64,000 nt of DNA from Sphingobacteriia bacterium (GTDB taxonomy: Bacteria; Bacteroidota; Bacteroidia; Bacteroidales; UBA7960): positions 1-64,000 of the forward strand of contig JAABRR010000013.1 in NCBI GenBank assembly GCA_011390785.1. Reading direction: 5' to 3'. The notes under the pieces are model-generated. The model saw only the letters and a list, made by a program, of their open reading frames with translations. It was not told the origin of the DNA and ran no database searches. Positions 6,755 to 14,666 of the stretch are shown one piece after another; position 1 is the stretch's first letter; every line of letters starts with the position of its first letter. Position numbers and translations under genes: made by a program.

Positions 6755-7204
6755 TTGCTGGTTCCAATCAAGGGTGATGAAAAATGCCTACATGCAGTTA
6801 CCAGTAATTACAGGCCACCCAACGCCCATATCTTTAGCTTTGCCCTTGAGGTCTTTGATGTCAGGGGCTTTGATTCCCGGGAAGCCTGGAAACAAGAGTG
6901 GCTGGACAATGCTTTGGTGACTGCTGAAGAATCCGGCGTCGAATATAATTCGCTCATGGGTGATACGCTCTCAGCTTTTTTTCAGGCCAGTGGCTGTTTT
7001 ATGGAAGCCTTATACGATTGGGGTTATGGAGCAACCCAGCCGATAGTAATGCCGTCAGCACCTCAGTTAAAACAACCTGCCTGGCCTTCAGGCAAGGGTT
7101 TTGGACGAACGCATGCTGTTATGACCCTTACTGGGCGAAGATCAGTTTATAAAGTGAATTATTCCAATGAGATGCCAAATTTTTCTATTATTCCTGTTGA
7201 ATGA
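6755..7204 (+). CDS. Hypothetical protein, possibly a remnant
   Basis: This frame of 149 codons has a TTG as its first usable start and an ordinary amino-acid composition (tryptophan, cysteine and glycine spread throughout, no repeats). It is followed 56 bases later by the ComEC-like gene on the same strand. The peptide has a run around G-F-D-S-R-E-A-W-K-Q-E-W and a C-terminal V-M-T-L-T-G-R-R segment. No signal peptide, membrane helix or catalytic motif stands out and I do not recognise it. The absence of ATG near the 5' end and the abrupt start after a stop at 6722-6724 make a 5'-truncated gene plausible. Confidence 0.4.
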   Translation: MLVPIKGDEKCLHAVTSNYRPPNAHIFSFALEVFDVRGFDSREAWKQEWLDNALVTAEESGVEYNSLMGDTLSAFFQASGCFMEALYDWGYGATQPIVMPSAPQLKQPAWPSGKGFGRTHAVMTLTGRRSVYKVNYSNEMPNFSIIPVE

Positions 7205-7260
7205 AACGGACTCCCGGAAACATTTTATAACTTTATGTATAGATAAAACACAAAAAGAAC

Positions 7261-8445
7261 ATGAAAAGAATCGGAAAACTATTATTATCCTTACTTCTTA
7301 TTTTGTTGGCCATTATTGGTTTTTGGGTTTACCAAAGGTATGATCCCTTTGATAAAATTGGTAAAAATGAAAAGGTTTTACAACCGGAAATTGAAACAAC
7401 AGGAATTCCTGAACACTATCTGGCAGCAGCGGAAGGTGATATTGCTGATGAAGTGGAAGAGTACAGATCATCATGGCGTATCCACTTTTTTAATGTGGGA
7501 CAGGGAGATGCTATTCTTATACAGGATGAAAATTTTAATATTCTGATCGATGGCGGTGATAGAAATTCAGGTATTATTGATGAATTGAAAACTCTGGCGG
7601 TAGATACACTCCACTGGGTAATTGCCACCCACCCTCATGCCGACCACATTGCCGGACTGATTGATGTTTTGCAAACATTTCCTGTTATTAATGTGCTTGA
7701 CCCCGGGGTTGATCATTCTTCAAGGATTTACGGCAACTATCGCGAGCTCGTTAATGCAGGAGCCATTTCCTACACCCGTGGTTTTGCCGGCTGGAGTTAT
7801 TCATTTACCGATGATTTTGCCATGGAAGTTATTCACCCCGATACTCTTACCCAATATGACATCAACAATTCATCAATTGTAATTCGCATGCAACTGGGTA
7901 GTACTTATGCTCTGTTAACCGGCGATGCCGAGCATGAAGCAGAGAATGCCATCCTGGCAAGCGGTTTTGATATTGACAGCGACATCATTAAGGTGGGGCA
8001 TCATGGCAGCAAAACCAGTAGTAGCAATGAATTTATAGCAGCAGTAAGTCCCGAATGGGGTATTATACTTTGTGGTGAAGACAACAAGTATAACTTTCCT
8101 CATGCCGAAGCATTGGCCGTTTACCAGGCAAATCAAACGAGCCTTTTTCAATCCGACACACATGGTGATGTTTTGTTACTGGTTGGCGATAGCACTTATG
8201 AAGCTTTCCCTGAATTTACCGGAATTTTTGTGCCTGATGCATTGCCTGCTCCGCTAAGGGTAAATATTAATAGTGCTGGCATCGATTCTTTAACCCTTAT
8301 TGTAAATGTGGGGGATGTAACAGCAAAACGAATCATCGAAAACCGTCCTTTTAAAAGCTTGGATGATCTTAGTCGCGTAAAAGGTTTGGGTCTGGCACGC
8401 ATTGCTGCAATAAAGGAGCAGGGGGTAGCCATGGTTACCGATTAA
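7261..8445 (+). CDS. Exported ComEC/Rec2-like metallo-beta-lactamase-fold protein with C-terminal HhH
   Basis: This is a 394-residue protein. Residues 6-24 form one N-terminal membrane helix or uncleaved signal, which places the rest outside the cytoplasm. Residues 73-310 are the metallo-beta-lactamase fold of ComEC type: F-N-V-G-Q-G-D-A (77-84), L-I-D-G-G-D (95-100), the metal motif H124-x-H126-x-D128-H129, L-T-G-D222 and G-H-H-G-S (246-250). Residues 332-388 are a ComEA-like helix-hairpin-helix beginning V-N-I-N-S-A, typical of non-specific DNA binding. The combination of an exported MBL nuclease-like domain with a DNA-binding tail suggests extracytoplasmic DNA or nucleotide hydrolysis. The channel domain of true ComEC is absent, so it is not the competence pore. 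Confidence 0.85.
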   Translation: MKRIGKLLLSLLLILLAIIGFWVYQRYDPFDKIGKNEKVLQPEIETTGIPEHYLAAAEGDIADEVEEYRSSWRIHFFNVGQGDAILIQDENFNILIDGGDRNSGIIDELKTLAVDTLHWVIATHPHADHIAGLIDVLQTFPVINVLDPGVDHSSRIYGNYRELVNAGAISYTRGFAGWSYSFTDDFAMEVIHPDTLTQYDINNSSIVIRMQLGSTYALLTGDAEHEAENAILASGFDIDSDIIKVGHHGSKTSSSNEFIAAVSPEWGIILCGEDNKYNFPHAEALAVYQANQTSLFQSDTHGDVLLLVGDSTYEAFPEFTGIFVPDALPAPLRVNINSAGIDSLTLIVNVGDVTAKRIIENRPFKSLDDLSRVKGLGLARIAAIKEQGVAMVTD

Positions 8446-8474
8446 GCTATTTGACTGTTTGCCAGTAAAATACT

Positions 8475-9737
8475 TCAAAACCGCGTATTAATCACATTTA
8501 CAAACTGAGATCCAAAAGTATAACTAATCCCGATAAAGGCATAGGCTTCATAGTTGGTAGCCTGCCTGCTTTGCCGCAAAAGTATATCTTCAAGTGACAG
8601 TTCCCCTGCTGGCAGAGCAACAAGATCATTGATAAATTCGAAACCACCTGAAAGCTCCAATGATAATCCCTTTGTAATGCGAAATTCTAAATCCGATTCA
8701 ATAGAAAGTCGGTTGGCTGAATAATCATGAAAATAATTTGAGCCTTCTATTTCAGCCTCAAATGATCCCCACGCCTGTTGAAAACGCAGATTGAAATTTA
8801 TAGCCTGGTGATAAAGATTTTCCTGTGTTTTAAAAAATACTGTTTCTTCAATATATTTATGATGCCCGGCTCCAATGCGGTAGTCAATTGTAATAGACCT
8901 GTAGTTGGCTTCATTGTAGGGCAAAAAACTATACTCAATACCTGGCTCAACTTCAATGTTAAACAGGATATTGTGAAAAGTACTTGAAAGCATATCTACA
9001 AAGAGCCCAGCTGACCAATGTTGGTTTATGCTACGAATCATAAATCCATCAAAACCATGTCGGTATTGGTTGCGGCGTATCTCATCATCATTAGTTATGA
9101 AGGTTTGCCGATTAATATTGAAGTAGGGTCGTACACGGATTTTCCAGTCATCAGAAAGTTTGTCAGCAAAAACGCCCCATCGCGAATCAAAACGACTTTG
9201 TTTACTTTCTTTATTGAGATTCATACCACCATAAATTTCAAAAGTCCAGTTTTTCCAGGGATCGGCAATTCCATTTCTTTTGCTTTGTTCAAAATTGGTG
9301 ATAGTTACAGAGATATTTTTTGCCAATAATGTGTTGGCAAGGTAAGGTACCAATCCCAAAGTCAATACTTCTACTATGCCTTCCCTGGTCTCATTATCAG
9401 AATTTGTAGAAGGAGCCCAAAAGGTTATTTCATTGTTCATTCCAATGAATTGCTTCAGGCCAATAAAGGTGAAAACGTAGTTTCTGCCAGCAGTTCCACT
9501 ACCATGCGAATTAAGCATAATCTGCACATCTGCAAGGTTTGGGTCGCGAACGTAATTCACAAAATTGATTTTTTCCCTTATGTATTGCTGTTGAGTTTGG
9601 AAGTCGAGAAATACTTCCAATAGATCATCATAATTTTCAATGGTATCATTAGGAGTTATTTCCTGTGCCTGCAAAGTGGGGTAATGTAATAACAGATAAA
9701 AAATTACAGATATGATCAGGATGAGTTTTATTCTCAT
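8475..9737 (-). CDS. Outer-membrane beta-barrel protein of unknown function
   Basis: The product has 420 residues. A signal peptide (hydrophobic 4-20, cleavage after T-L-Q-A-Q) is followed by about 130 residues containing V-N-Y-V-R-D-P-N-L-A-D-V-Q-I-M. The remaining region of alternating polar/hydrophobic strands ends in T-F-G-S-Q-F-V-N-V-I-N-T-R-F, the aromatic-terminated last strand typical of outer-membrane barrels. The N-terminal block resembles exported Bacteroidota proteins that I know only as hypothetical. It is transcribed convergently with the ComEC-like gene, 29 bases apart, and stands alone. Function cannot be given. Confidence 0.75.
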   Translation of the reverse strand: MRIKLILIISVIFYLLLHYPTLQAQEITPNDTIENYDDLLEVFLDFQTQQQYIREKINFVNYVRDPNLADVQIMLNSHGSGTAGRNYVFTFIGLKQFIGMNNEITFWAPSTNSDNETREGIVEVLTLGLVPYLANTLLAKNISVTITNFEQSKRNGIADPWKNWTFEIYGGMNLNKESKQSRFDSRWGVFADKLSDDWKIRVRPYFNINRQTFITNDDEIRRNQYRHGFDGFMIRSINQHWSAGLFVDMLSSTFHNILFNIEVEPGIEYSFLPYNEANYRSITIDYRIGAGHHKYIEETVFFKTQENLYHQAINFNLRFQQAWGSFEAEIEGSNYFHDYSANRLSIESDLEFRITKGLSLELSGGFEFINDLVALPAGELSLEDILLRQSRQATNYEAYAFIGISYTFGSQFVNVINTRF

Positions 9738-9817
9738 TTTGGTTATTATGTTGTTTGTGTTAATGCGTTTGCGAAATTAGCATATCTTATCCGATTTTAC
9801 ATGCAGAAATATAAATA

Positions 9818-9853
9818 ATCAACCCTCAAGCCATGCTGGGTTTGAGGGTTGAT
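9818..9853 (-). terminator. Terminator of the oxidoreductase-isomerase operon
   Basis: Perfect 12-bp arms ATCAACCCTCAA (9818-9829) and TTGAGGGTTGAT (9842-9853) surround a 12-base loop. On the minus strand the hairpin is followed by TATTTATATTT. It lies 27 bases past the stop of the Gfo/Idh/MocA gene. Confidence 0.75.
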
Positions 9854-9879
9854 AAAAATACGCTGTTATTGCATGGTTT

Positions 9880-11232
9880 TTAGTATTTAAATACTTTGCC
9901 TCCAGCCATTACTTGTTTTGCAACAGGATCGAAGGTGGCTTGTTGCCCGGTACGCAGGGCGGCTGTAACCATTATATTGGCTATGGAGTGAGTGTATCCT
10001 GCCTCAATAGGAGCATTGGATTTCAGGTCATTTCGACGCACACAATCCATCCAGTTCTGCATATGAGCATTGGTAAGTGGATCTGCTCCTGTAACCGCAG
10101 ATGTTTCAACTTTGATTTGAGGTAGTTCAAAATCATCCAGCAAGAAGGGCTCCATATCCATTCTGCTGGCCTGGCTTTCAGTCAATCCTCCATCACTGTT
10201 TACGCGGTTGGTATCGAGATCGAGTTTTCCACCGTTTGAGAAGTACCATTCTTTTATTCCACCTGAAGAGTTTGAGAATCGTGAAGAGTAAATTACCTGG
10301 AATCCTTCATCTGGCTTATCATCCGGTCCATAATCAAATACTGCCGTCATGGTATCGAAGTTGGTTCTTCCATCTTTCCATTGGTAGATACCACCATTGG
10401 CCACTGCCGATCTTGGATAATCCAGGTGTGAGAACCAGTGTACGGTATCGATCTGGTGAGCCATCCATTGGCCGGGTATTCCCGATGAATAGGGCCAGAA
10501 CAAGCGATACTCCAGGTATTTGCGTGGATCCCATGGCTCGTAGGGGCGATTCATCAAATAACGACGCCAATCGGTATCCGTTTCTTTAATTTGTGAAGTA
10601 AGGTGTGGAAGGCGCCAGCGACCGGGTTGATTCACATTCCAGGTCATCTCAACGGCAACAATATTTCCGAATTTGCCAGACTGAATGTAATCGTGAGCGG
10701 CATGGTAGTTTGGTCCTGAGCGGCGTTGAGAGCCTATCTGGATTACTTTACCCGCTTTTTTGGCAGCTTCAAGGGCAAAGTTGGCATCGTCCATGGTTTC
10801 AGCATAGGGTTTTTCGCAGTAAACATGAGCGCCGGCATTAACTGCTTCTGCAAGGTGCAGGGCATGCTGAAAATCGGCAGTACTCAGGATAACGGCGTCA
10901 GGCTTTTGATCCCAAAGCTCATCAGTGTTACGAGCCGTACCTATGGTTTCACCGGTCTGTTCTTTGTACCATGCCTGGCCTTCATCGCGACGACGATTCC
11001 AGATATCACAAACGGTAAAGAATTCAAAATTCATTTCAGGAGCATATTTCAAAAAGGCTTTGCCCAGTGAATGCCTGAACCGGTCAGAAAACCCCAGGAT
11101 GCCTACCCTGATTTTTTCATTAGAACCAATAATATTTCCATAACTTTTGGCCCACATGCCTGTACCAGCCAAACTTAGTCCGGTAGCGCCCACGACAGAG
11201 TTTTTAATAAAAGAACGCCTCGAATTTTCCAT
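9880..11232 (-). CDS. Tat-exported Gfo/Idh/MocA family oxidoreductase
   Basis: The 450-residue protein has a twin-arginine signal (S-R-R-S-F-I-K at 4-10, then a weakly hydrophobic stretch). An NAD(P)-binding Rossmann start follows (V-G-I-L-G-F at 43-48), then the family hallmark C-E140-K141-P142 with the following Y-A-E-T-M. The C-terminal half is the usual alpha/beta substrate domain. Bacteroidota carry many Tat-exported members that oxidise or epimerise sugars, glycosides or inositols in the periplasm with tightly held cofactor. The substrate here is unknown. It is the second gene of an operon with the lipoprotein isomerase 25 bases upstream, and a hairpin terminator follows, so the two probably act on the same carbohydrate. 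Confidence 0.88.
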   Translation of the reverse strand: MENSRRSFIKNSVVGATGLSLAGTGMWAKSYGNIIGSNEKIRVGILGFSDRFRHSLGKAFLKYAPEMNFEFFTVCDIWNRRRDEGQAWYKEQTGETIGTARNTDELWDQKPDAVILSTADFQHALHLAEAVNAGAHVYCEKPYAETMDDANFALEAAKKAGKVIQIGSQRRSGPNYHAAHDYIQSGKFGNIVAVEMTWNVNQPGRWRLPHLTSQIKETDTDWRRYLMNRPYEPWDPRKYLEYRLFWPYSSGIPGQWMAHQIDTVHWFSHLDYPRSAVANGGIYQWKDGRTNFDTMTAVFDYGPDDKPDEGFQVIYSSRFSNSSGGIKEWYFSNGGKLDLDTNRVNSDGGLTESQASRMDMEPFLLDDFELPQIKVETSAVTGADPLTNAHMQNWMDCVRRNDLKSNAPIEAGYTHSIANIMVTAALRTGQQATFDPVAKQVMAGGKVFKY

Positions 11233-11257
11233 AATTTTAAAGGTTTAAGGATTAGGT

Positions 11258-12124
11258 TTATAATTGAGATTTAATTGTTTCATTGGCTTTGGAAGCTTGC
11301 GCTGCCATATCTTCCCATCTTCCTTCAATAGAAATGCGGCCTTGGTATCCCACTTCCTTAAGCGCATTATAATAGGCACTAAGGTCTTCGGTATGTGTGC
11401 CAGGTGCTGCTCTGCCTTCCAGTTCTGCTACATGCACATGTTTAATCCATTGGCCATGTTCCAGAATCTCTTCCGGACCCTCATTTTCCATCATCATGTG
11501 GTAAATATCGGCAAGAAGCATAAAATTAGGATGATCTATTTCTTTAACAATGGCAGCTCCTTCGGCAACAGAGTTGATAAAGTTTACTTCACGGGTGTTT
11601 AGTGGTTCTAAAACCACTACAACATTATATTTGTCTGCAACAGGACCCATCGCTTTGCCTAAGCTAACAAATTGTTGGCGGGCTTCTTCCGGCGAGAATC
11701 CTTCAGGAATACCTCTTGAACCTCCACTGCCAAAAACGATGTGTTCTATACCAGCCATTTGTGCGCGACGAAAAGCGGTTTCTACATATTCAAGGATTTG
11801 GTCATGCACTGCATCAGGTCCTACACTTTTAAGACTTCCGGGTATAAAACTATTGCATGCCCTTACCGGAATGGGATTGTTGTTGGCGATTTCCAGTTTG
11901 GTCAAAAACTCTTCTTCGCTGTTAAATGGCATTAAAAAGCCTCCCACACTCTCTTCTATATAATTAAATCCAGCTTCAGAAAGCATTTCGCCATTGCTAA
12001 CCCCGGTGCATACCCCCAGCTCTGGCTTAAATTCTTTTTTTGCTGTTTGATTGCATGAAGTAAATGGAACCAACAAAACCAGTATAAGCGAGATGTGTGC
12101 TATCGGATATAGAAAATTTCTCAT
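11258..12124 (-). CDS. Lipoprotein sugar phosphate isomerase/epimerase-like TIM barrel
   Basis: I take the ATG at 12124 because it starts a lipoprotein signal peptide: hydrophobic residues 7-20, then V-P-F-T-S-C with the lipidated Cys at 24. The longer frame to 12199 would place a polar tail in front of it and cross a probable promoter. The 288-residue product is a xylose isomerase-like TIM barrel with E-P-L-N-T-R, D-I-Y-H-M and H-V-A-E-L blocks and a late S-I-E-G-R-W. These supply the metal-binding Glu/Asp/His set of the family. Members isomerise or epimerise sugars; inosose dehydratase-type relatives are also known. It is the first gene of the operon with the Gfo/Idh/MocA oxidoreductase, and both products should sit outside the cytoplasm. 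Confidence 0.85.
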   Translation of the reverse strand: MRNFLYPIAHISLILVLLVPFTSCNQTAKKEFKPELGVCTGVSNGEMLSEAGFNYIEESVGGFLMPFNSEEEFLTKLEIANNNPIPVRACNSFIPGSLKSVGPDAVHDQILEYVETAFRRAQMAGIEHIVFGSGGSRGIPEGFSPEEARQQFVSLGKAMGPVADKYNVVVVLEPLNTREVNFINSVAEGAAIVKEIDHPNFMLLADIYHMMMENEGPEEILEHGQWIKHVHVAELEGRAAPGTHTEDLSAYYNALKEVGYQGRISIEGRWEDMAAQASKANETIKSQL

Positions 12125-12187
12125 AGTTGTTTGTTTTGATGAAGGGTATTTGTGTTTTAATATATCTTTCATAGTATAAGTACCGAT

Positions 12188-12195
12188 ACAAAAAT
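12188..12195 (-). promoter_or_regulatory. Putative -7 element of the isomerase-oxidoreductase operon
   Basis: Read on the minus strand the bases are TATTTTTG, matching TAnnTTTG, 63 bases before the chosen start at 12124. Transcription from here would begin around 12181 and exclude the alternative start at 12199. Confidence 0.45.
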
Positions 12196-12335
12196 ACATT
12201 TTTTTGGTTTGGATGCCGGTTTTTTTTATAGGTTAATGATGGAGTATTATATCAATCGTGATGTAAAATTGGATATTGCCATTGTTAGGATACTTCAATC
12301 ATTCTGTCTATAATTATTAATTCCATAAATTTAGT

Positions 12336-12343
12336 TACTTTTG
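12336..12343 (+). promoter_or_regulatory. Putative -7 element of efp
   Basis: TACTTTTG fits TAnnTTTG and lies 36 bases before the efp start codon. A matching TTG -33 box is not seen at the usual spacing. Confidence 0.5.
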
Positions 12344-12379
12344 CACCCAAAATTGTAAAACACTGATTAAATAAATTTT

Positions 12380-12943
12380 ATGGCTACAACAGCAGATATT
12401 AAAAACGGATTGTGTATCGAAATGAATGGTGATTTATTCTCCGTAGTAGAGTTTTTGCATGTAAAACCCGGTAAAGGCGGTGCCTTTGTTCGCACAAAGT
12501 TAAGGAATATGAAAACAGGAAAAGTTATTCCTCACACTTTTAACTCCGGAATAAAACTCAACGTGCAACGTGTAGAAAGAAGACCTTATCAATATCTTTA
12601 CAAGGATGATATGGGCTATAACTTTATGCATGTTGAAACCTTTGAGCAAGTGCCTATCCCGGAAGATCTTATCAATGCCCCTGACTTGTTGAAGGAAGGT
12701 CAGGAAGTTGAAATTCTCTTTCATGTTGATACAGAATCTCCTCTTAGCTGTGAACTTCCTCCCTTTGTTGAGCTGGAAGTTACTTATTCAGAACCAGGTG
12801 TAAAGGGAGATACCGCAACCAATACACTAAAGCCGGCAACCATGGAAACTGGTGCTATCGTTAATGTTCCGCTGTTTATAGAAAATGGTGAGAAAATTAA
12901 AGTGGATACCCGAACAAAATCTTACTCTGAAAGAGTAAAATAA
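12380..12943 (+). CDS. efp: Translation elongation factor P
   Basis: The 187-residue protein is full length for EF-P. It relieves ribosome stalling at consecutive prolines by entering between the P and E sites. Domain I holds the exposed loop H-V-K-P-G-K32-G-G-A, where K32 is the lysine that is modified in many bacteria. The C-terminal OB domain carries the family block [16 protein letters not shown] (residues about 139-154) and ends with the conserved [11 protein letters not shown]. No epmA or epmB gene is in the window. It is followed 27 bases later by an lpxD homologue, a pairing common in Bacteroidota. Unusually proline-rich genes nearby, such as the repeat lipoprotein at 35280-37058, would be natural dependents. 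Confidence 0.97.
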   Translation: MATTADIKNGLCIEMNGDLFSVVEFLHVKPGKGGAFVRTKLRNMKTGKVIPHTFNSGIKLNVQRVERRPYQYLYKDDMGYNFMHVETFEQVPIPEDLINAPDLLKEGQEVEILFHVDTESPLSCELPPFVELEVTYSEPGVKGDTATNTLKPATMETGAIVNVPLFIENGEKIKVDTRTKSYSERVK

Positions 12944-12970
12944 TCCCGGTAATTAATATAACCGCCGCTG

Positions 12971-13897
12971 ATGCGTTTAAACTATTCTCATACACTGGAA
13001 CAAATCGCCGGGATGATCGACGCGAAATATGTTGGTGATCCCGGTTTTGTTGTGTCTGGTTTTAATGAGATCCATAAGGTTGAACCCGGAGATCTTACCT
13101 TTGTAGATCATCCAAAATACTACGACAAAGCTTTAAAGTCGGAAGCTTCTACAATCCTGATAAATAAGGAAGTAGATTGCCCCGAAGGAAAAGCTTTGAT
13201 TTTTTCTGATGATCCATTCAGGGACTATGTTTTTCTTACCCGCCAGTTTAGGACATTTGAATCAGCTCAAAGTATGATTAGTGGTTCTGCTGCAATTGGT
13301 GAAGGGACTGTTATTCAGCCAGGTGTTTTTATCGGAAATCAGGTAAATATTGGTAAGAATTGTATAGTTCATGCCAATGTTAGTGTTTATGATCATAGCA
13401 TTATTGGCGATAATGTAATTCTGCACTCGGGTACTGTTATTGGTGCCGACGCCTTTTATTTTAAACGCCGCAGCGATTATTGGGATAAACTTGAGTCTGT
13501 AGGAAGAGCCATCATTGAAGATGATGTTGAGATTGGAGCCTGTTGTACGATTGATAAGGGTGTTTCCGGAGATACAGTTATAGGACAAGGAACAAAACTT
13601 GATAATCATATTCAGATAGGGCATGATACCGTAATTGGTAAAAACTGTTTGTTTGCTGCCCAGGTGGGTATTGCAGGTTGTGTTATTGTTGAAGATGACG
13701 TAATACTATGGGGCCAGGTTGGTGTTCAAAAAGACCTTACCATTGGTAAGGGTGCCATTGTATTGGGACAGTCGGGTATTGCCAAAAGTATTGCCGGTGG
13801 AAAAACTTATTTTGGTTCTCCTGTGCAGGAAGCTAAAGACAAAATGCGCGAGCTGGCTCTGTTGAAAAGGTTACCTAAAATCATTGAAATGCTTTAA
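12971..13897 (+). CDS. lpxD: LpxD-family UDP-3-O-acylglucosamine N-acyltransferase
   Basis: This is a 308-residue protein. The N-terminal LpxD-type uridine-binding domain spans about residues 1-95 and includes G-D-L-T-F-V-D. It is followed by a left-handed beta helix of hexapeptide repeats (about 98-285), rich in I-G-x-x-x-x and V-I-G-x-x-x. The N-H-I-Q-I-G-H segment near residue 217 supplies the histidine that serves as catalytic base in known LpxD. The family adds the second acyl chain in lipid A synthesis. Many Bacteroidota carry a second, shorter LpxD-like gene beside efp in addition to the one in the main lpx cluster. This is probably that one, so its exact acceptor could differ. It is co-oriented with efp and closed by a strong terminator. 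Confidence 0.85.
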   Translation: MRLNYSHTLEQIAGMIDAKYVGDPGFVVSGFNEIHKVEPGDLTFVDHPKYYDKALKSEASTILINKEVDCPEGKALIFSDDPFRDYVFLTRQFRTFESAQSMISGSAAIGEGTVIQPGVFIGNQVNIGKNCIVHANVSVYDHSIIGDNVILHSGTVIGADAFYFKRRSDYWDKLESVGRAIIEDDVEIGACCTIDKGVSGDTVIGQGTKLDNHIQIGHDTVIGKNCLFAAQVGIAGCVIVEDDVILWGQVGVQKDLTIGKGAIVLGQSGIAKSIAGGKTYFGSPVQEAKDKMRELALLKRLPKIIEML

Positions 13898-13922
13898 AAG
13901 TAACTGATTGTAAAAAATATCA

Positions 13923-13959
13923 AACCCCCTTATAGCTGTTATACAGAGAAAAGGGGGTT
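13923..13959. terminator. Bidirectional terminator between lpxD and the exported protein pair
   Basis: Perfect 9-bp arms AACCCCCTT and AAGGGGGTT flank a 19-base loop. They are followed by CTTATTTTT on the plus strand and by ATATTTTTTAC on the minus strand. Convergent genes end on both sides (13897 and 13997). Confidence 0.8.
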
Positions 13960-13996
13960 CTTATTTTTGGTTTTGAGAATTCGTATTAAAGAAAAA

Positions 13997-14602
13997 CTAT
14001 CGAACCAGCTTTCCGATCTCTTCCACATTAATGTTGTTAACCATATCCATTACAGTGCTTTCGTTGTCGAAACCATTGCAGTTGAATGTAAGCAGGGTTG
14101 AACCCATGGGTATTTGCAAATCCCAGGAAACAGAACCTTCTTCACTTTCGTTTTTTTGGAGAATTCCACGATAACCGCCTACCCTTATCCGTTTCTGATC
14201 TTTATCTCCCATAAAAGCAGGCAAAGCAAGAAGTGCGTTTATTCCTGACAAAAGGGGCGAATCAGTAATTATATTTATAGAAGCAGTTTGAGAAACATCT
14301 CCGGTATGGTAACTTCTGCTTACAAACAACCCCACATAACCAGCGGTGGCAACATTGTCTTCCGTCTCAACCATAGGAAGTTCACCCATAGCCGCGGGTA
14401 ATACTTTTAAAATCTCTGCTCCAATGGCCATGTCAATTTCATTCAATGCTTGCTGAAGTGCAAATCGGGCATCCTGAAGATTGCCACTGGTGTAGGAAGA
14501 ACGAGCTTCGTTAAGTTGGCTATTAACATCCTGTGCAATAAGGTTGCTGGTGAAAATGCCCAACATAATTACCGCTAAAAATATATTTTTTACATGTGTC
14601 AT
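13997..14602 (-). CDS. Exported protein of unknown function, paralogue of the upstream gene
   Basis: I start at the ATG at 14602, which begins a clean signal peptide (M-T-H-V-K then hydrophobic core, cut after N-L-I-A-Q). The frame to 14656 adds a non-signal leader. The mature part opens with A-R-S-S-Y-T-S-G-N-L-Q-D-A-R-F-A-L-Q-Q-A-L, a TPR-like helical hairpin. This is followed by I-G-A-E-I-L-K-V-L-P-A and then a beta-rich domain. The same two blocks occur in the gene just upstream, so the two are diverged duplicates. No catalytic residues are evident. Sixty-four bases separate the genes, they share direction and a downstream terminator, and they are likely one operon. Family not recognised. 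Confidence 0.75.
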   Translation of the reverse strand: MTHVKNIFLAVIMLGIFTSNLIAQDVNSQLNEARSSYTSGNLQDARFALQQALNEIDMAIGAEILKVLPAAMGELPMVETEDNVATAGYVGLFVSRSYHTGDVSQTASINIITDSPLLSGINALLALPAFMGDKDQKRIRVGGYRGILQKNESEEGSVSWDLQIPMGSTLLTFNCNGFDNESTVMDMVNNINVEEIGKLVR

Positions 14603-14666
14603 TTTTTTCTGATTAAAGGGGATTCTTACTAGAAAAGTGCCAATTACAAAATTCATTTTCAGTTTA

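Larger units (their letters stand above)
6457..7260 (+). other. Region of orphan or decayed reading frames
   Basis: Between the membrane protein and the ComEC-like gene lie about 800 bases with two same-strand open frames (about 6492-6740 and 6755-7204), neither with a normal ATG start. Their peptides look protein-like in composition. I could not assign them to a family, and no long frame joins them, so the likeliest reading is a degraded gene or two gene remnants. I see no promoter or terminator that would define a transcript. Confidence 0.45.

Noticed and set aside
9913-10841. Plus-strand frames opposite the Gfo/Idh/MocA gene
   Set aside because: They are antisense shadows of a well-supported gene, without domains or promoters.
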